The notes under the pieces: generated by a model
What the model saw: the letters and a program-made list of their open reading frames with translations, nothing else
What the model was told of the DNA's origin: nothing
Database searches by the model: none
Program-made: the position numbers and the translations under genes
Source: Cercis canadensis
Taxonomy: Eukaryota > Streptophyta > Magnoliopsida > Fabales > Fabaceae
Assembly (NCBI GenBank): GCA_003255065.1
Contig: QAOA01003602.1
Coordinates: 94,364 to 158,363, forward strand
Reading direction: 5' to 3'
Length of the DNA stretch: 64,000 bases
In this document: positions 1 through 15,000 of the stretch, piece after piece
Layout: every line of letters starts with the position of its first letter
How positions within the stretch are numbered: the stretch's first letter is position 1

Positions 1-3000
1 TGTATCTGGGAATGGACAGTTTCCTGGTGAGTCACTATCTCTGGACCGGGACCCTGTTTCGGTTCATCCCTGTTACTGACTCAAATATTTTTCTTGTGGA
101 TCACTGTTTCTGGGACGGGACAGCTTCCTAATGAGTCACTATATCTAGTCAGAAACCCTGTTTCGGTTCATTCCTGTTTTTGACTCGGTTATTTTTTTTG
201 TGTTTCACTGTATCTGGGACAGGATAGTTTCCTAGTGAGTCACTACATATGGTCCAGGACCCTGTTTCGGTTCATCCCCTTTTCTGACTCAGATATTTTT
301 CTCGTGTTTCCCTGTATCTGGGATTGGACAGTTTCCTGGGGAATAACTATATTCTGTCTGATACCCTGTTTCGGTTCATCCCTGCTTCTGACATGGTTAT
401 TTTTCTTGTGTTTCGCTGTATCCGGGAAGGGATAGTTTCCTGGTGAGTCACTCTATCTGGTTCGGGACTCTGTTTCGGTTCATCCCTGTTACTGACTCAG
501 ATATTTTTCTTGTGAATCACTGTTTCTGGGTCGGGACAGTTTCCTAGTGAGTCACTATATCTGGTGTGAGACACTGTTTCGGTTAATCCCTGTTTCTGAC
601 TCGGTAATTTTTCTTGTTTTTCCCTGTATCTGTGACGGGACAGTTTTCTGGTGAGTCACTATATCTGGACTGGGACCCTGTTTCGGTTCATCCCTGTTAC
701 TAAGTCAGATATTTTTCTGGTGAATCACTATTTTTGGGACGGGACAGTTTCCTAGTGAGTCACTATATCTGGTGTGAGACCCTGTTTCGGTTAATCCCTA
801 TTTCTGACTCAGTAATTTTTCTTATTTTTCCCTGTATCTGTGATGGGACAGTTTTCTGGTGAATCACTATATCTGGATTGGGACCCTGTTTCGGTTCATG
901 CCTGCTTATGACTAGGTAATTTTTCTTCTGCTTCGCTGCATCTGGGACGGGACAGTTTCCTAGTGAGTCACTATATCTGGACTGGGACCCTGTTTCGGTT
1001 CATCCGTGTTACTGACTCAGATATTTTTCTTGTGGATCACTATTTCTAGGACGGGACAGTTTCCTGGTGAGTCACTATATCTGGTCTGAGACACTATTTC
1101 GATTTATCCCTTTTTCTGACTCAGATATTTTTCTTGTTTTCCCCTTTATCTGTGACGGGACAGTTTCCTGGTGAGTCACTACATCTGGTCCAGGACCCTG
1201 TTTCGGTTCATCCTTATTTCTGACTCGGATATTTTTCTCGTGTTTCCCTGTATCTGGGTCTGGTCAATTTCCTGGTGAGTCACTATATCTGGGCCGGGAC
1301 CCTGTTTCGGTTCATCCTTGTTACTGACTTGGATATTTTTTTTAGTTTTTCCCTGTATCTGTGACGGGACAGTTTCCTGATGAGTCACTACATTTGGACA
1401 GGGACACTGTTTCGGTTCATCCCTGTTACTGACTCTAATATTTTTCTTGTGGATCTCTGTTTCTGGGACGGTAAAGTTTCCTGGTGAGTCACTATATCTG
1501 GACTGGGACACTGTGTCGGTTCATCCCTCTTTCTGACTCAGATATTTTTCTTTTGGATCACTGCTTCTGGGACGGGACAGTCTCCTGGTGAGTCACTATA
1601 TCTGGACCTGGACACTGTTTTGGTTCATCCCTGTTTCTGACTCGAAAAATTTTCTCGTGTTTCCCTGTATCTTAGACTAGACAATTTCCGGGTGAGTCAG
1701 TATATCTGGACCGGGGCCTTGTTTCGGTTCATCCCTATTGCTGACTCGGTTATTTTTCTTGTGTTTCCCTGTATCTGGAATTGGATAGTTTCCTGGTGAG
1801 TCACTATATTTGGTCTTATACCCTGTTTCAGTTCATCCTTGCTTCTGACTCGGTTATTTTTCTTGTTTTTCGCTGTATCTGGGACGGGATAGTTTCCTGG
1901 TGAGTCACTTTATTTTGTCTGATACACTGTTTCGGTTCATCACTGCTTATGACTCGGTTATTTTTCTTGTGTTTCCCTGTATCTGGGAAGGGACAGTTTC
2001 CTGGTGAGTCACTATATCTGGACCGGGACCTAGTTTTGGTTCATCCCTGTTTCTGACTCGGATATTTCTCTCGTGTTTTCCTGTATCTGGGACTGGACAG
2101 TTTCCTGGTGAGTCACTATATGTGGATTGGGACCCTGTTTCGGTTCATCCCTTTTACTAACTCAGATATTTTTCTGGTGAATCACTGTTTCTGGGACGGG
2201 AAAGTTTCCTGGTGAGTCACTATATCTGGACCGGGACACTATGTCGGTTCATCCCTGTTTCTGACTCAAATATTTTTTTCATGTTTCCCTGTATCTGGGA
2301 CTGGACAATTTCCTGGTAAGCCACTATATCTGGACCGGGACCCTATTTTGGTTCATATCTGTTTCTGACTCAGTTATTTTTCTTGTGTTTCCCTGTAACT
2401 GTGACGGGACAGTATCCTGGTGAGTCGCTACATCTGGTCCAGGACCCTGTTTCGGTTTATCCCTGTTTCTGACTAAGATTTTTTTCTCGTGTTTCCCTGT
2501 ATCTGGGATTGGACAGTTTCCTAGTGAGTCACTATATTTGGTCTGATACCCTATTTCAGTTCATCACTGCTTCTGTCTCGGTTATTTTTCTTGTGTTTCG
2601 CTGTATCTGGGATGGCATAGTTTCCTGGTGAGTCCATATATCTGGTGCGGGACTTTGTTTGGGTTCATCCCTGTTACTTACTCAGATATTTTTCTGGTGA
2701 ATCACTGTTTCTGGGACGGGACAGTTTCCTGGTGAGTCGCTATATCTTGTCTGAGACCCTGTTTCGGTTCATCCCTATTTTTGACTCGAATATTTTTCTT
2801 TTTTTTCCCTGTATCTGTGACGGGACAGTTTCCTGGTGAGTCACTATATCTGGATTGGGACCCTGTTTCGGTTCATCCTTGTTACTGACTCAGATATTTT
2901 TCTCATGAATCTCTGTTTCTGGGACGGGACAGTTTCCTGGTGAGTCACTATATCTGGTCTGACCTTTTTTCGGTTCATCCTTGTTTCTGACTAGGATATT

Positions 3001-6000
3001 TTTCTTGTTTTTCCTTGTATCTATGACGGGATAGTTTCCTGGTGAGTCACTACATCTAGTTCAGGACCTTGTTTCGGTTCATCCCTATTTCTGACTCGGA
3101 TATTTTTCTTGTTTTTCCCTTTATCTGTGACGGGACAGTTTTCTGGTGAGTCACTATATCTAGATTGGGACCCTGTTTCAGTTCATCCCTATTACTTACT
3201 CAGATATTTTTCTGGTGAATCACTGTTTCTATGAGGGGACAGTTTCCTGGTGAGTCACTATATCTGGTCTGAGACCTGTTTCGGTTCATCCCTGTTTCTG
3301 ACTCGGACATTTTTCTCCTTTTTCCCTGTATCTGTGACGGGACAGTTTCCTGGTGAGTCACTACATCCGGTTCAGGATCTTGTTTCGGTTCATCTCTATT
3401 TCTGACTCGGATGTTTTTCTCGTGTTTCCCTGTATTTGGGACTGGACTGTTTCCTGGTGAGTCACTATATCTGGACTGGGACCCTGTTTCAGTTCATCCC
3501 TGTTACTAACTCAAATATTTTTCTTATGGATCTCTGTTTCTGGTAAGGGACAGTTTCTTGGTGAGTCACTATATTTGGTCTGAGACCTTATTTCTGACTC
3601 GGATATTTTTCTTGTGTTTCCCTGTATTTGGGACGGGACAGTTTCCTAGTGAGTCACTACATCTGGTCCAGGACCTTCTTTCGGTTCATCCCTATTTCTG
3701 ACTCGGATATTTTTCTTGTTTTTCCCTGTATCTGTGACGAGACAGTTTCCTGGTAAGTCACTATAACTGGACAGAGACACTTTTCGGTTCGTCCCATTTA
3801 CTGACTCAAATATTTTTCTTGTGGATCTCTGTTTCTGGGACGGCACAGTTTCCTGGTAAGTCACTATATCTGGTCTGAGACTCTGTTTCGGTTCATCCCT
3901 GTTTCTGACTTGGTTATTTTTCTTATGTTTCCCTTTATCTAGGACTGGAATGTTTCCTGGTGAGTCACTATATCTGGACCGGGACCCTGTTTCGGTTCAT
4001 CCTTGTTACTGACTTAGATATTTTTCTGGTGAATCATTGTTTCTGGGACGGGACAGTTTCCTAGCGACTCACTACATCTGGTCCAGGACCCTGTTTCGGT
4101 TCATCCCTGTTTCTGACTCGGTTATTTTTCTCGTGTTTCCCTGTTCTGGGATTGGACTGTTTCCTGGTGAGTCACTATATCTGGACTGGGACCCTGTTTC
4201 GGTTCATCGTTGTTACTGACTCAAATATTTTTCTTGTGGATCTCTATTTCTGGGACAGTTTCTTGGTGAGTCACTATATCTAGTCTGAGACACTGTTTTG
4301 GACTCGGATATTTTTCTTGTTTTCCCTGTATCTGTGACAGGACAGTTTCCTGGTGAGTCACCATATCTGGACAGGGACAATGTTTCGGTTCATCCCTGTT
4401 ACTGACTCAAATATTTTTCTTGTGGATCTGTGTTTCTGGGACGGGAAAGTTTCCTGGTGAGTCACTTTATCTGGATCGGGACACTGTGTCGGTTCATCCC
4501 TATTTCTGACTCAGATATTTTTCTTGTGGATCACTGTTTCTGGGACGGGACAGTTTCCTGGTGAGTCATTATATCTGGACCGGGACACTGTTTCGGTTAA
4601 TCCCTATTTCTGACTCGAATATTTTTCTCGTGTTTCCCTGTATCTGGGACTGGACAACTTCCTGGTGAGTCACTATATCTGGACCGGGACCCTGTTTCGC
4701 TTCATCCCTGTTTTTGAATCAGTTATTTTTCTTGTGTTTCCCTGTAACTGTGACGGGACAGTTTCCTGATGAGTCGCTACATCTGCTCTAGGACCCTGTG
4801 TCGGTTCATCCATGTTTCTGACTCAGATATTTTTCTCATGTTTCCCTGTATCTGGGAATAGGCAGTTTCCTAGTGAGTCACTATATTTGGTCTGATGCCC
4901 TGTTTCGGTTTATCACTGTTTCTGACTCGGTTATTTTTCTTGTGTTTCGCTGTATCTGGGACGGGACAGTTTCCTGGTGAGTCACTATATCTGGTCCGGG
5001 ACTCTGTTTCGAATCATCCCTGTTACAGACTCAGATATTTTTCTGGAGAATCACTTTTTCTGGGAAGACACAATTTCCTGGTGAGTTACTATATCTGGTC
5101 TGCGACTCTGTTTCGGTTCATCCCTGTTTCTGATTCAGATATTTTTCTTGTTTTTCCCTGTATCTGTGATGGGACAGTTTCCTGTTGAGTCACTACATCT
5201 GGTTCAGGACCCTGTTTCGGTTAATCCCTATTTATGACTCGGATATTTTTCTCGTGTTTCCCTGTATCTGGGACGGGACAGTTTCCTTGTATGTCATTTC
5301 ATCTGGTCTGAGACCCTATTTCGGTTCTTCCCTGTTTCTGACTCGGATATTTTTCTCTTGTTTCCCTGTATCTGGGACTGGACAATTTCCTGGTGAGTCA
5401 CTATATTTGGACCGGGACCCTGTTTCGGTTCATCCCTGTTACTAATTCAAATATTTTTCTTTTGGAACTCTTTTTCTGGGACAGGACAGTTTCCTGGTGA
5501 GTCACTATATCTGGTCTGAGACCCTGTTTCGGTTTATCCCTGTTTCTGACTTGGATATTTTTCTTTTTTTTCCCTGTATCTGTGACGGGACAATTTCCTG
5601 GTAAGTCACTACATTTGGAAAGGGATACTGTTTCGGTTTATCCCTGTTACTGACTCAAATATTTTTCTTGTGGATCTCTGTTTCTGGGACAGGAAAGTTT
5701 CCTGGTGAGTCACTATATCTGGACCGGCACATTGTGTCGGTTCATCCCTGCTTCTGACTCGGTTATTTTTCTTGTGTTTCGCTGTATCTGGGACGGGATA
5801 GTTTCCTGGTGAGTCACTATATCTGGTCCAGGACTATGTTTCGGTTCATCCCTGTTACGGACTCAGATATTTTTCTGGTGAAACACTGTTTCTGGGACGG
5901 GACAGTTTCCTGGTAAGTCACTATATCTGGTCTGAGACCCTGTTTCGGTTCATCCATTTTTCTGACTTGGATATTTTTCTTGTTTTTCCCTGTATCTGTG

Positions 6001-9000
6001 ACGGGATAGGTTCCTGGTGAGTCACTACATCTGGTCCAGGACCTTGTTTCGGTTCAACCCTGTTTCTGACTCGAATATTTTTCTCGTGTTTCCCTGTATC
6101 TGGGAATGCACAGTTTCCTGGTGAGTCACTATATCTGGACCGGGACCCTGTTTCGGTTCATCCCTGTTACTGACTCAGATATTTTTCTTGTGGATCTCTG
6201 TTTCTAGGACGGGACAGTTTCCTAGTGAGTCACTATATCTGGTCTGAGACCCTGTTTCGGTTCAACCCTTTTTCTGACTTGGATATTTTTCTTGTTTTTC
6301 CCTGTATCTGTGACGGGACAGTTTCCTATTAAGTCACTACATCTGGACAGGGATACTGTTTCGGATCATCCCTGTTACTGACTTAAATATTTTTCTTGTG
6401 GATCTCTGTTTCTGGGACGAGAAAGTTTCCTGGTGAGTCACTATATCTGGACCGGCACACTGTGTCGGTTCATCCCTGCTTCTGACTTGGTTATTTTTCT
6501 TGTTTTTCGCTGGATCTGGGACGGGATAGTTTCCTGGTAAGTCACTATATCTGGTCCAGGGCTCTGTTTCGGTTCATCCCTGTTACTGACTCCGATACTT
6601 TTCTTGTGTTTCCCTTTATCTAGGACTGGAATGTTTCCTGGTGAGTCACTATATCTGGACCAAGACCCTGTTTTGGCTCATCCCTGTTTTTGACTCGGAT
6701 ATTTTTCTCGTGTTTTACTGTATCTGGGACTGGACAGTTTCCTAGTGAGTCACTATATCTGGACCGGAACCCTGTTTCGGTTCATCCCTGTTTCTGAGTC
6801 GGATATTTTTCTCGTGTTTCCCTGTATCTAGGACTAGACAGTTTCTTGGTGAGTCACTACATCTGGCCCAGGACCCTGTTTCGGTTCATCCCTGTTTCTG
6901 ACTCGGTTATTTTTCTTGTGTTTCCCTTTATCTAGGACTGGAATGTTTCCTAGTGAGTCATTACATGTGGTCCAGGTCCCTGTTTCGAATCGTCCCTGTT
7001 TCTGACTCGGATATTTTTCTCGTGTTTCCCTGTATCTGGAACTGGACAATTTCCTGGTGAGTCACTATATGTGGACCGGGACCCTGTTTCGGTTCATCCC
7101 TCTTACTGACTCAAATATTTTTCTTGTGGATCTCTGTTTCTAGGACGGGACAGTTTCCTGGTGAGTCACTATATCTGGTCTGAGACCCTGTTTCGGTTCA
7201 TCCCTGTTTCTGACTTGGATATTTTTCTTGTTTTTCCCTGTATCTGTGACGGGACAGTTTCCTGGTAAGTCACTACATCTGAACAGGGATACTGTTTCGG
7301 TTCATCCCTGTTACTGACTGAAATATTTTTTTGTAGATCTCTGTTTCTGGGACGATAAAGTTTCCTGGTGAGTCACTATATCTGGACCAGCACACTGTGT
7401 CGGTTCATCCCTGCTTCTGACTCGGTTATTTTTCTTGTGTTTCGCTAGATCTAGGACGGGATAGTTTCCTGGTAAGTCACTATATCTGGTCCAGGGCTCT
7501 GTTTCGGTTCATCCTTGTTACGGACTCCGATACTTTTCTTTTGTTTCCCTTTATCTAGGACTGGAATGTTTCCTGGTGAGTCACTATATTTGGACCAGGA
7601 CCCAGTTTCGGTTCATCCCTGTTTCTGACTTGGATATTTTTCTCGTGTTTCCCTACATCTGGGACTGGACAGTTTCCTAGTGAGTCATTATATCTGGACC
7701 GGGACCCTGTTTCGGTTCATCCGTGTTTCTGACTCGGATATTTTTCTCGTGTTTCCCTGTATCTAGGACTGAACAGTTTCCTAGTGAGTCACTACATCTG
7801 GTCCAGGACCCTGTTTCGGTTCTTCCCTGTTTTTGGCTCGGATATTTTTCTCGTGTTTCCTTGTATTTGGGACTGGACAGTTTCCTGGTGAGTCACTTTA
7901 CCTGGTCTGAGAACATGATTGGGTTCATCCCTATTTCTGACACAAATATTTTTCTTGTTTTTCCCTGTATCTGGGACGGGACAGTTTCCTTGTATGTCAT
8001 TACATCTGGTCTGAGTCCCTATTTTGGTTCATCCCTGTTTTTGACTCGGTTATTTTTCTTGTGTTTCCTTTTATCTAGGACTGGAATGTTTCCTAGTGAG
8101 TCACTATATTTGGACCAGGACCCAGTTTCGGTTCATCCCTGTTTCTGACTTGGATATTTTTCTCGTGTTTCTCTACATCTGGGACTGGACAGTTTCCTAG
8201 TAAGTCACTATATCTGAACCGGGACCCTGTTTCGGTTCATCCCTGTTTCTGACTCGGATATTTTTCTCCTGTTTCCCTATATCTAGGACTGGACAGTCTC
8301 CTGGTGAGTCACTACATCTGGTCCAGGACCCAGTTTCGGTTCATCCCTGTTTCTGACTCGGATATTTTTCTCGTGTTTCCATGTAACTGGGACTGGACAG
8401 TTTCCTGGTGAGTCACTATACCTTGTCTGAGAACATGTTTGGGTTCATCCCTATTTCTGACTCAGATATTTTTCTTGTGTTTCCCTGTATATAGGACAGG
8501 AAAGTTTCCTTGTATGTCATTACATCTGGTCTGAGACCCTATTTCGGTCCATCCCTATTTCTTACTCCGTTATTTTTCTTGTGTTTCCCTTTACCTAAGA
8601 CTCGAATGTTTCCTGGTGAGTCACTATATTTGGAATAGGACCCTGTTTCGGTTCATCCCTGTTTCTGACTTGGATATTTTTCTCGTGTTTCCCTATATCT
8701 AGGACTGGACAGTTTCCTAGTGAGTCATTATATCTGGACCAGGACCCTGTTTCGGTTCATCCCTCTTTCTGACTCGGATATTTTTCTCCTGTTTCCCTGT
8801 ATCTGGGACTGGACAGTTTCCTGGTGAGTCACTATACCTGGTCTGAGAACATGTTTGGGTTCATCCCTATTTCCGACTCAGATATTTTTCTTGTGTTTCC
8901 CTGTATCTGTGACGGGACAGTTTCCTGGTAAGTCACTACATCTGGTCCAGGGCTCTGTTTCTGTTCATCCTTGTTACGGACTCCGATACTTTTCTTTTGT

Positions 9001-12000
9001 TTCCCTTTATCTAGGACTGGAATGTTTCCTGGTGAGTCACTATATTTTGACCAGGACCCAGTTTCGGTGCATCCCTGTTTCTGACTTGGATATTTTTCTC
9101 GTGTTTCCCTATATCTGGGACTGGACAGTTTCCTAGTGAGTCACTACATCTGGTCCAGGACCCTGTTTCGGTTCTTCCTTGCTTCTGACTCGAATATTTT
9201 TCTCTTGTTTCCCTGTATCTGGGACTGGACAGTTTCCTGGTGAGTCACTACATCTGGTCCAGGACCCTGTTTCGGTTCATCCTTGTTTCTGACTCGGATA
9301 TTTTTCTCCTGTTTCCCTGTATCTGGGACTGGACAGTTTCCTGGTGAGTTACTATACCTGGTCTGAGAACATGTTTGGGTTCATCCCTATTTCCGACTCA
9401 GATATTTTTCTTGTGTTTCCCTGTATCTGGGACGGCACAGTTTCCTTGTATGTCATTACATTTGGTCTGAGACCCTATTTCGGTTCATCCCTGTTTTTGA
9501 CTCGGTTATTTTTCTTGTGTTTCCTTTTATCTAGGACGGGAATGTTTCCTCGTGAGTCACTATCTTTGGACCAGGACCAAGTTTCGGTTCATCCCTGTTT
9601 CTGACTTGGATATTTTTCTCGTGTTTCCCTGTATCTGGGACTGGACAGTTTCCTACTGAGTCTTTATATCTAGACTGGGACCCTGTTTCGGATCATCCCT
9701 GTTTCTGATTCGGATATTTTTCTCGTGTTTCCCTGTATCTAGGACTGGACAGTTTCCTGGTGAGTCACTACATCTGGTCCAGGAGCCTATTTCGGTTCAT
9801 TCCTGTCTCTGACTCGGATATTTTTCTCGAGTTTCCCTGTATCTGGGACTGGACAGTTTCCTGGTGAGTCACTATACCTGGACTGAGAACATGTTTGGGT
9901 TCATCCCTATTTCTGACACAAATATTTTTCTTGTGTTCCCCTGTATCTGGGACGGGACAGTTTCCTTGTATGTCCTTACATCTGGTATGAGACCCTATTT
10001 CGGTTCGTCCCTGTTTTTGACTTGGATATTTTTCTCGTGTTTCCCTATATCTGGGACTGGACAGTTTCCTAGTGAGTCACTATATCTGGACCGGGACCCT
10101 GTTTCGGTTCATCCCTCTTTCTGACTAGGATATTTTTCTCGTGTTTCCCTGTATCTAGGGCTGGACAGTTTCCTGGTGAGTCACTACATATAGTCCAGGA
10201 CCCTGTTTCAGTTCATCCTTGTTTCTGACTCGGATATTTTTCTCTTGTTTCCCTGTATGTGGGACTGGACAGTTTCCTGGTGAGTCACTACATCTGGTCC
10301 AGGACCCTGTTTCGGTTCATCCCTGTTTCTGACTCGGATATTTTTCTCGTGTTTCCATGTAACTGGGACTGGACAGTTTCCTGCGGAGTCACTATACCTG
10401 GTCTGAGAACATGTTTGGGTTCATCCCTATTTCTGACTCAGATATTTTTCTTCTGTTTCCCTGTATATGGGACAGTAAAGTTTCCTTGTATGTCATTACA
10501 TCTGGTATGAGACCCTATTTCGGTCCATCCCTATTTCTTACTCCATTATTTTTCTTGTGTTTCCCTTTACCTAAGACTCGAATGTTTCCTGGTGGGTCAC
10601 TATATTTGGAATAGGACCCTGTTTCGGTTCATCCCTGTTTCTGACTTGGATATTTTTCTCGTGTTTCCCTATATCTGGGACTGGACAGTTTCCTAGTGAG
10701 TCATTATATCTGGACCGGGACCCTGTTTCGGTTCATCCCTATTTCTGACTCGGATATTTTTCTCCTGTTTCCCTGTATCTGAGACTGGACAGTTTCCTTG
10801 TGAGTCACTATACCTGGTCTGAGAACATGTTTGGGTTCATCCCTATTTTCGACTCAGATATTTTTCTTGTCTTTCCCTGTATCTGTGACGGGATAGTTTC
10901 CTGGTAAGTCACTACATCTGGTCCAGGGCTCTATTTCGGTTCATCCTTGTTACGGACTCCGATACTTTTCTTTTGTTTCCCTTTATCTAGGACTGGAATG
11001 TTTCCTGGTGAGTCACTATATTTGGACCAGGACCCAGTTTCGGTTCATCCCTGTTTCTGACTTGGATATTTTTCTCGTGTTTCCCTTTATCTGGGACTGG
11101 ACAGTTTCCTAGTGAGTCACTACATCTGGTCCAGGACCCTGTTTCGGTTCTTCCTTGCTTCTGACTCGGATATTTTTCTCTTGTTTCCCTGTATCTGGGA
11201 CTGGACAGTTTCCTGGTGAGTCACTACATCTGGTCCAGGACCCTGTTTCGGTTCTTCCTTGTTTCTGACTCGGATTATTTTCTCTTGTTTCCCTGTATCT
11301 GGGACTGGACAGTTTCCTGGTGAGTCACTATGCCTGGTCTGAGAATCCCTATTTCCGACTCAGATATTTTTCTTGTGTTTCCCTGTATCTGGGACGGCAC
11401 AGTTTCCTTGTATGTCATTACATCTGGTCTGAGACGCTATTTCGGTTCATCCCTGTTTTTGACTCGGTTATTTTTCTTGTGTTTCCCTTTATCTAGGACG
11501 GGAATGTTTCCTCGTGAGTCACTATCTTTGGACCAGGACCCAGTTTCGGTTCATCCCTGTTTCTGACTTGGATATTTTTCTCGTGTTTCCCTGTATCTGG
11601 GACTGGACAGTTTCCTAGTGAGTCTTTATATCTAGACCGGGACCCTGTTTCGGATCATCCCTGTTTCTGATTCGGATATTTTTCTCGTGTTTCCCTGTAT
11701 CTAGGACTGGACAGTTTCCTGGTGAGTCACTACATCTGGTCCAGGAGCCTATTTCGGTTCATTCCTGTCTCTGACTCGGATATTTTTCTCGAGTTTCCCT
11801 GTATCTGGGACTGGACAGTTTCCTGGTGAGTCATTATACCTGGACTGAGAACATGTTTGGGTTCATCCCTATTTCTGACACAAATATTTTTCTTGTGTTA
11901 CCCTGTATCTGGGACGGGACAGTTTCCTTGTATGTCCTTACATCAGGTATGAGACCCTATTTCGGTTCGTCCCTGTTTTTGACTTGGATATTTTTCTCGT

Positions 12001-15000
12001 GTTTCCCTATATCTGGGACTGGACAGTTTCCTAGTGAGTCACTATATCTGGACCGGGACCCTGTTTCGGTTCATCCCTCTTTCTGACTAGGATATTTTTC
12101 TCGTGTTTCCCTGTATCTAGGGCTGGACAGTTTCCTGGTGAGTCACTACATATAGTCCAGGACCCTGTTTCGGTTCATCCTTGTTTCTGACTCGGATATT
12201 TTTCTCTTGTTTCCCTGTATGTGGGACTGGACAGTTTCCTGGTGAGTCACTACATCTGGTCCAGGACCCTGTTTCGGTTCATCCCTGTTTCTGACTCGGA
12301 TATTTTTCTCGTGTTTCCATGTAACTGGGACTGGACAGTTTCCTGCGGAGTCACTATACCTGGTCTGAGAACATGTTTGGGTTCATCCCTATTTCTGACT
12401 CAGATATTTTTCTTCTGTTTCCCTGTATATGGGACAGGAAAGTTTCCTTGTATGTCATTACATCTGGTATGAGACCCTATTTCGGTCCATCCCTATTTCT
12501 TACTCCTTTATTTTTCTTGTGTTTCCCTTTACCTAATACTCGAATGTTTCCTGGTGGGTCACTATATTTGGAATAGGACCCTGTTTCGGTTCATCCCTGT
12601 TTCTGACTTGGATATTTTTCTCGTGTTTCCCTATATCTGGGACTGGACAGTTTCCTAGTGAGTCATTATATCTGGACCGGGACCCTGTTTCGGTTCATCC
12701 CTATTTCTGACTCGGATATTTTTCTCCTGTTTCCCTGTATCTGAGACTGGACAGTTTCCTTGTGAGTCACTATACCTGGTCTGAGAACATGTTTGGGTTC
12801 ATCCCTATTTCCGACTCAGATATTTTTCTTGTCTTTCCCTGTATCTGTGACGGGATAGTTTCCTGGTAAGTCACTACATCTGGTCCAGGGCTCTGTTTCG
12901 GTTCATCCTTGTTACGGACTCTGATACTTTTCTTTTGTTTCCCTTTATCTAGGACTGGAATGTTTCCTGGTGAGTCACTATATTTGGACCAGGACCCAGT
13001 TTCGGTTCATCCCTGTTTCTGACTTGGATATTTTTCTCGTGTTTCCCTTTATCTGGGACTGGACAGTTTCCTAGTGAGTCACTACATCTGGTCCAGGACC
13101 CTGTTTCGGTTCTTCCTTGCTTCTGACTCGGATATTTTTCTCTTGTTTCCCTGTATCTGGGACTGGACAGTTTCCTGGTGAGTCACTACATCTGGTCCAG
13201 GACCCTGTTTCGGTTCTTCCTTGTTTCTGACTCGGATTATTTTCTCTTGTTTCCCTGTATCTGGGACTGGACAGTTTCCTGGTGAGTCACTATGCCTGGT
13301 CTGAGAACATGCTTGGGTTCATCCCTATTTCCGACTCAGATATTTTTCTTGTGTTTCCCTGTATCTGGGACGGCACAGTTTCCTTGTATGTCATTACATC
13401 TGGTCTGAGACGCTATTTCGGTTCATCCCTGTTTTTGACTCGGTTATTTTTCTTGTGTTTCCCTTTATCTAGGACGGGAATGTTTCCTCGTGAGTCACTA
13501 TCTTTGGACCAGGACCCAGTTTCGGTTCATCCCTGTTTCTGACTTGGATATTTTTCTCGTGTTTCCCTGTATCTGGGACTGGACAGTTTCCTAGTGAGTC
13601 TTTATATCTAGACCGGGACCCTGTTCCGGATCATCCCTGTTTCTGATTCGGATATTTTTCTCGTGTTTCCCTGTATCTAGGACTGGACAGTTTCCTGGTG
13701 AGTCACTACATCTGGTCCAGGAGCCTATTTCGGTTCATTCCTGTCTCTGACTCGGATATTTTTCTCGAGTTTCCCTGTATCTGGGACTGGACAGTTTCCT
13801 GGTGAGTCATTATACCTGGATTGAGAACATGTTTGGGTTCATCCCTATTTCTGACACAAATATTTTTCTTGTGTTCCCCTGTATCTGGGACGGGACTGTT
13901 TCCTTGTATGTCCTTACATCTGGTATGAGACCCTATTTCGGTTCGTCCCTGTTTTTGACTTGGATATTTTTCTCGTGTTTCCCTATATCTGGGACTGGAC
14001 AGTTTCCTAGTGAGTCACTATATCTGGACCGGGACCCTGTTTCGGTTCATCCCTCTTTCTGACTAGGATATTTTTCTCGTGTTTCCCTGTATCTAGGGCT
14101 GGACAGTTTCCTGGTGAGTCACTACATATAGTCCAGGACCCTGTTTCGGTTCATCCTTGTTTCTGACTCGGATATTTTTCTCTTGTTTCCCTGTATCTGG
14201 GACTGGACAGTTTCCTGGTGAGTCACTACATCTGGTCCAGGACCCTTTTTCGGTTCATCCCTGTTTCTGACTCGGTTATTTTTCTCGTGTTTCCATGTAA
14301 CTTGGACTGGACAGTTTCCTGCGGAGTCACTATACCTGGTCTGAGAACATGTTTGGGTTCATCCCTATTTCTGACTCAGATATTTTTCTTCTGTTTCCCT
14401 GTATCTAGGACGGCACAGTTTCCTTGTATGTCATTACATCTGGTCTGAGACCCTATTTCGGTTCATCCCTGTTTTTGACTCGGTTATTTTTCTTGTGTTT
14501 CCCTTTATCTAGGACGGGAATATTTCCTCGTGAGTCACTATATTTGGACCAGGACCCAGATTCGGTTCATCCCTGTTTCTGACTTGGATATTTTTCTCGT
14601 GTTTCCCTGTATTTGGGACTGGACAGTTTCCTAGTGAGTCTTTATACCTAGACCGGGACCCTGTTTCGGATCATCCCTGTTTCTTATTCGGATATTTTTC
14701 TCGTGTTTCCCTGTATCTAGGACTGGAAAGTTTCCTGGTGAGTCACTACATCTGGTCCAAGAGCCTGTTACGGTTCATTCCTGTCTCTGACTCGGATATA
14801 TTTCTCGAGTTTCCCTGTATCTGGGACTAGACAGTTTCCTGGTGAGTCACTATTCCTGGTCTGAGAACATGTTTGGGTTCATCCCTCTTTCTGACACAAA
14901 TATTTTTCTTGTGTTTCCCTGTATCTGGGATGGGACAGTTTCCTTGTATGTCCTTACATCTGGTCTGAGACCCTACTTCGGTTCATCCCTGTTTCTAAGT

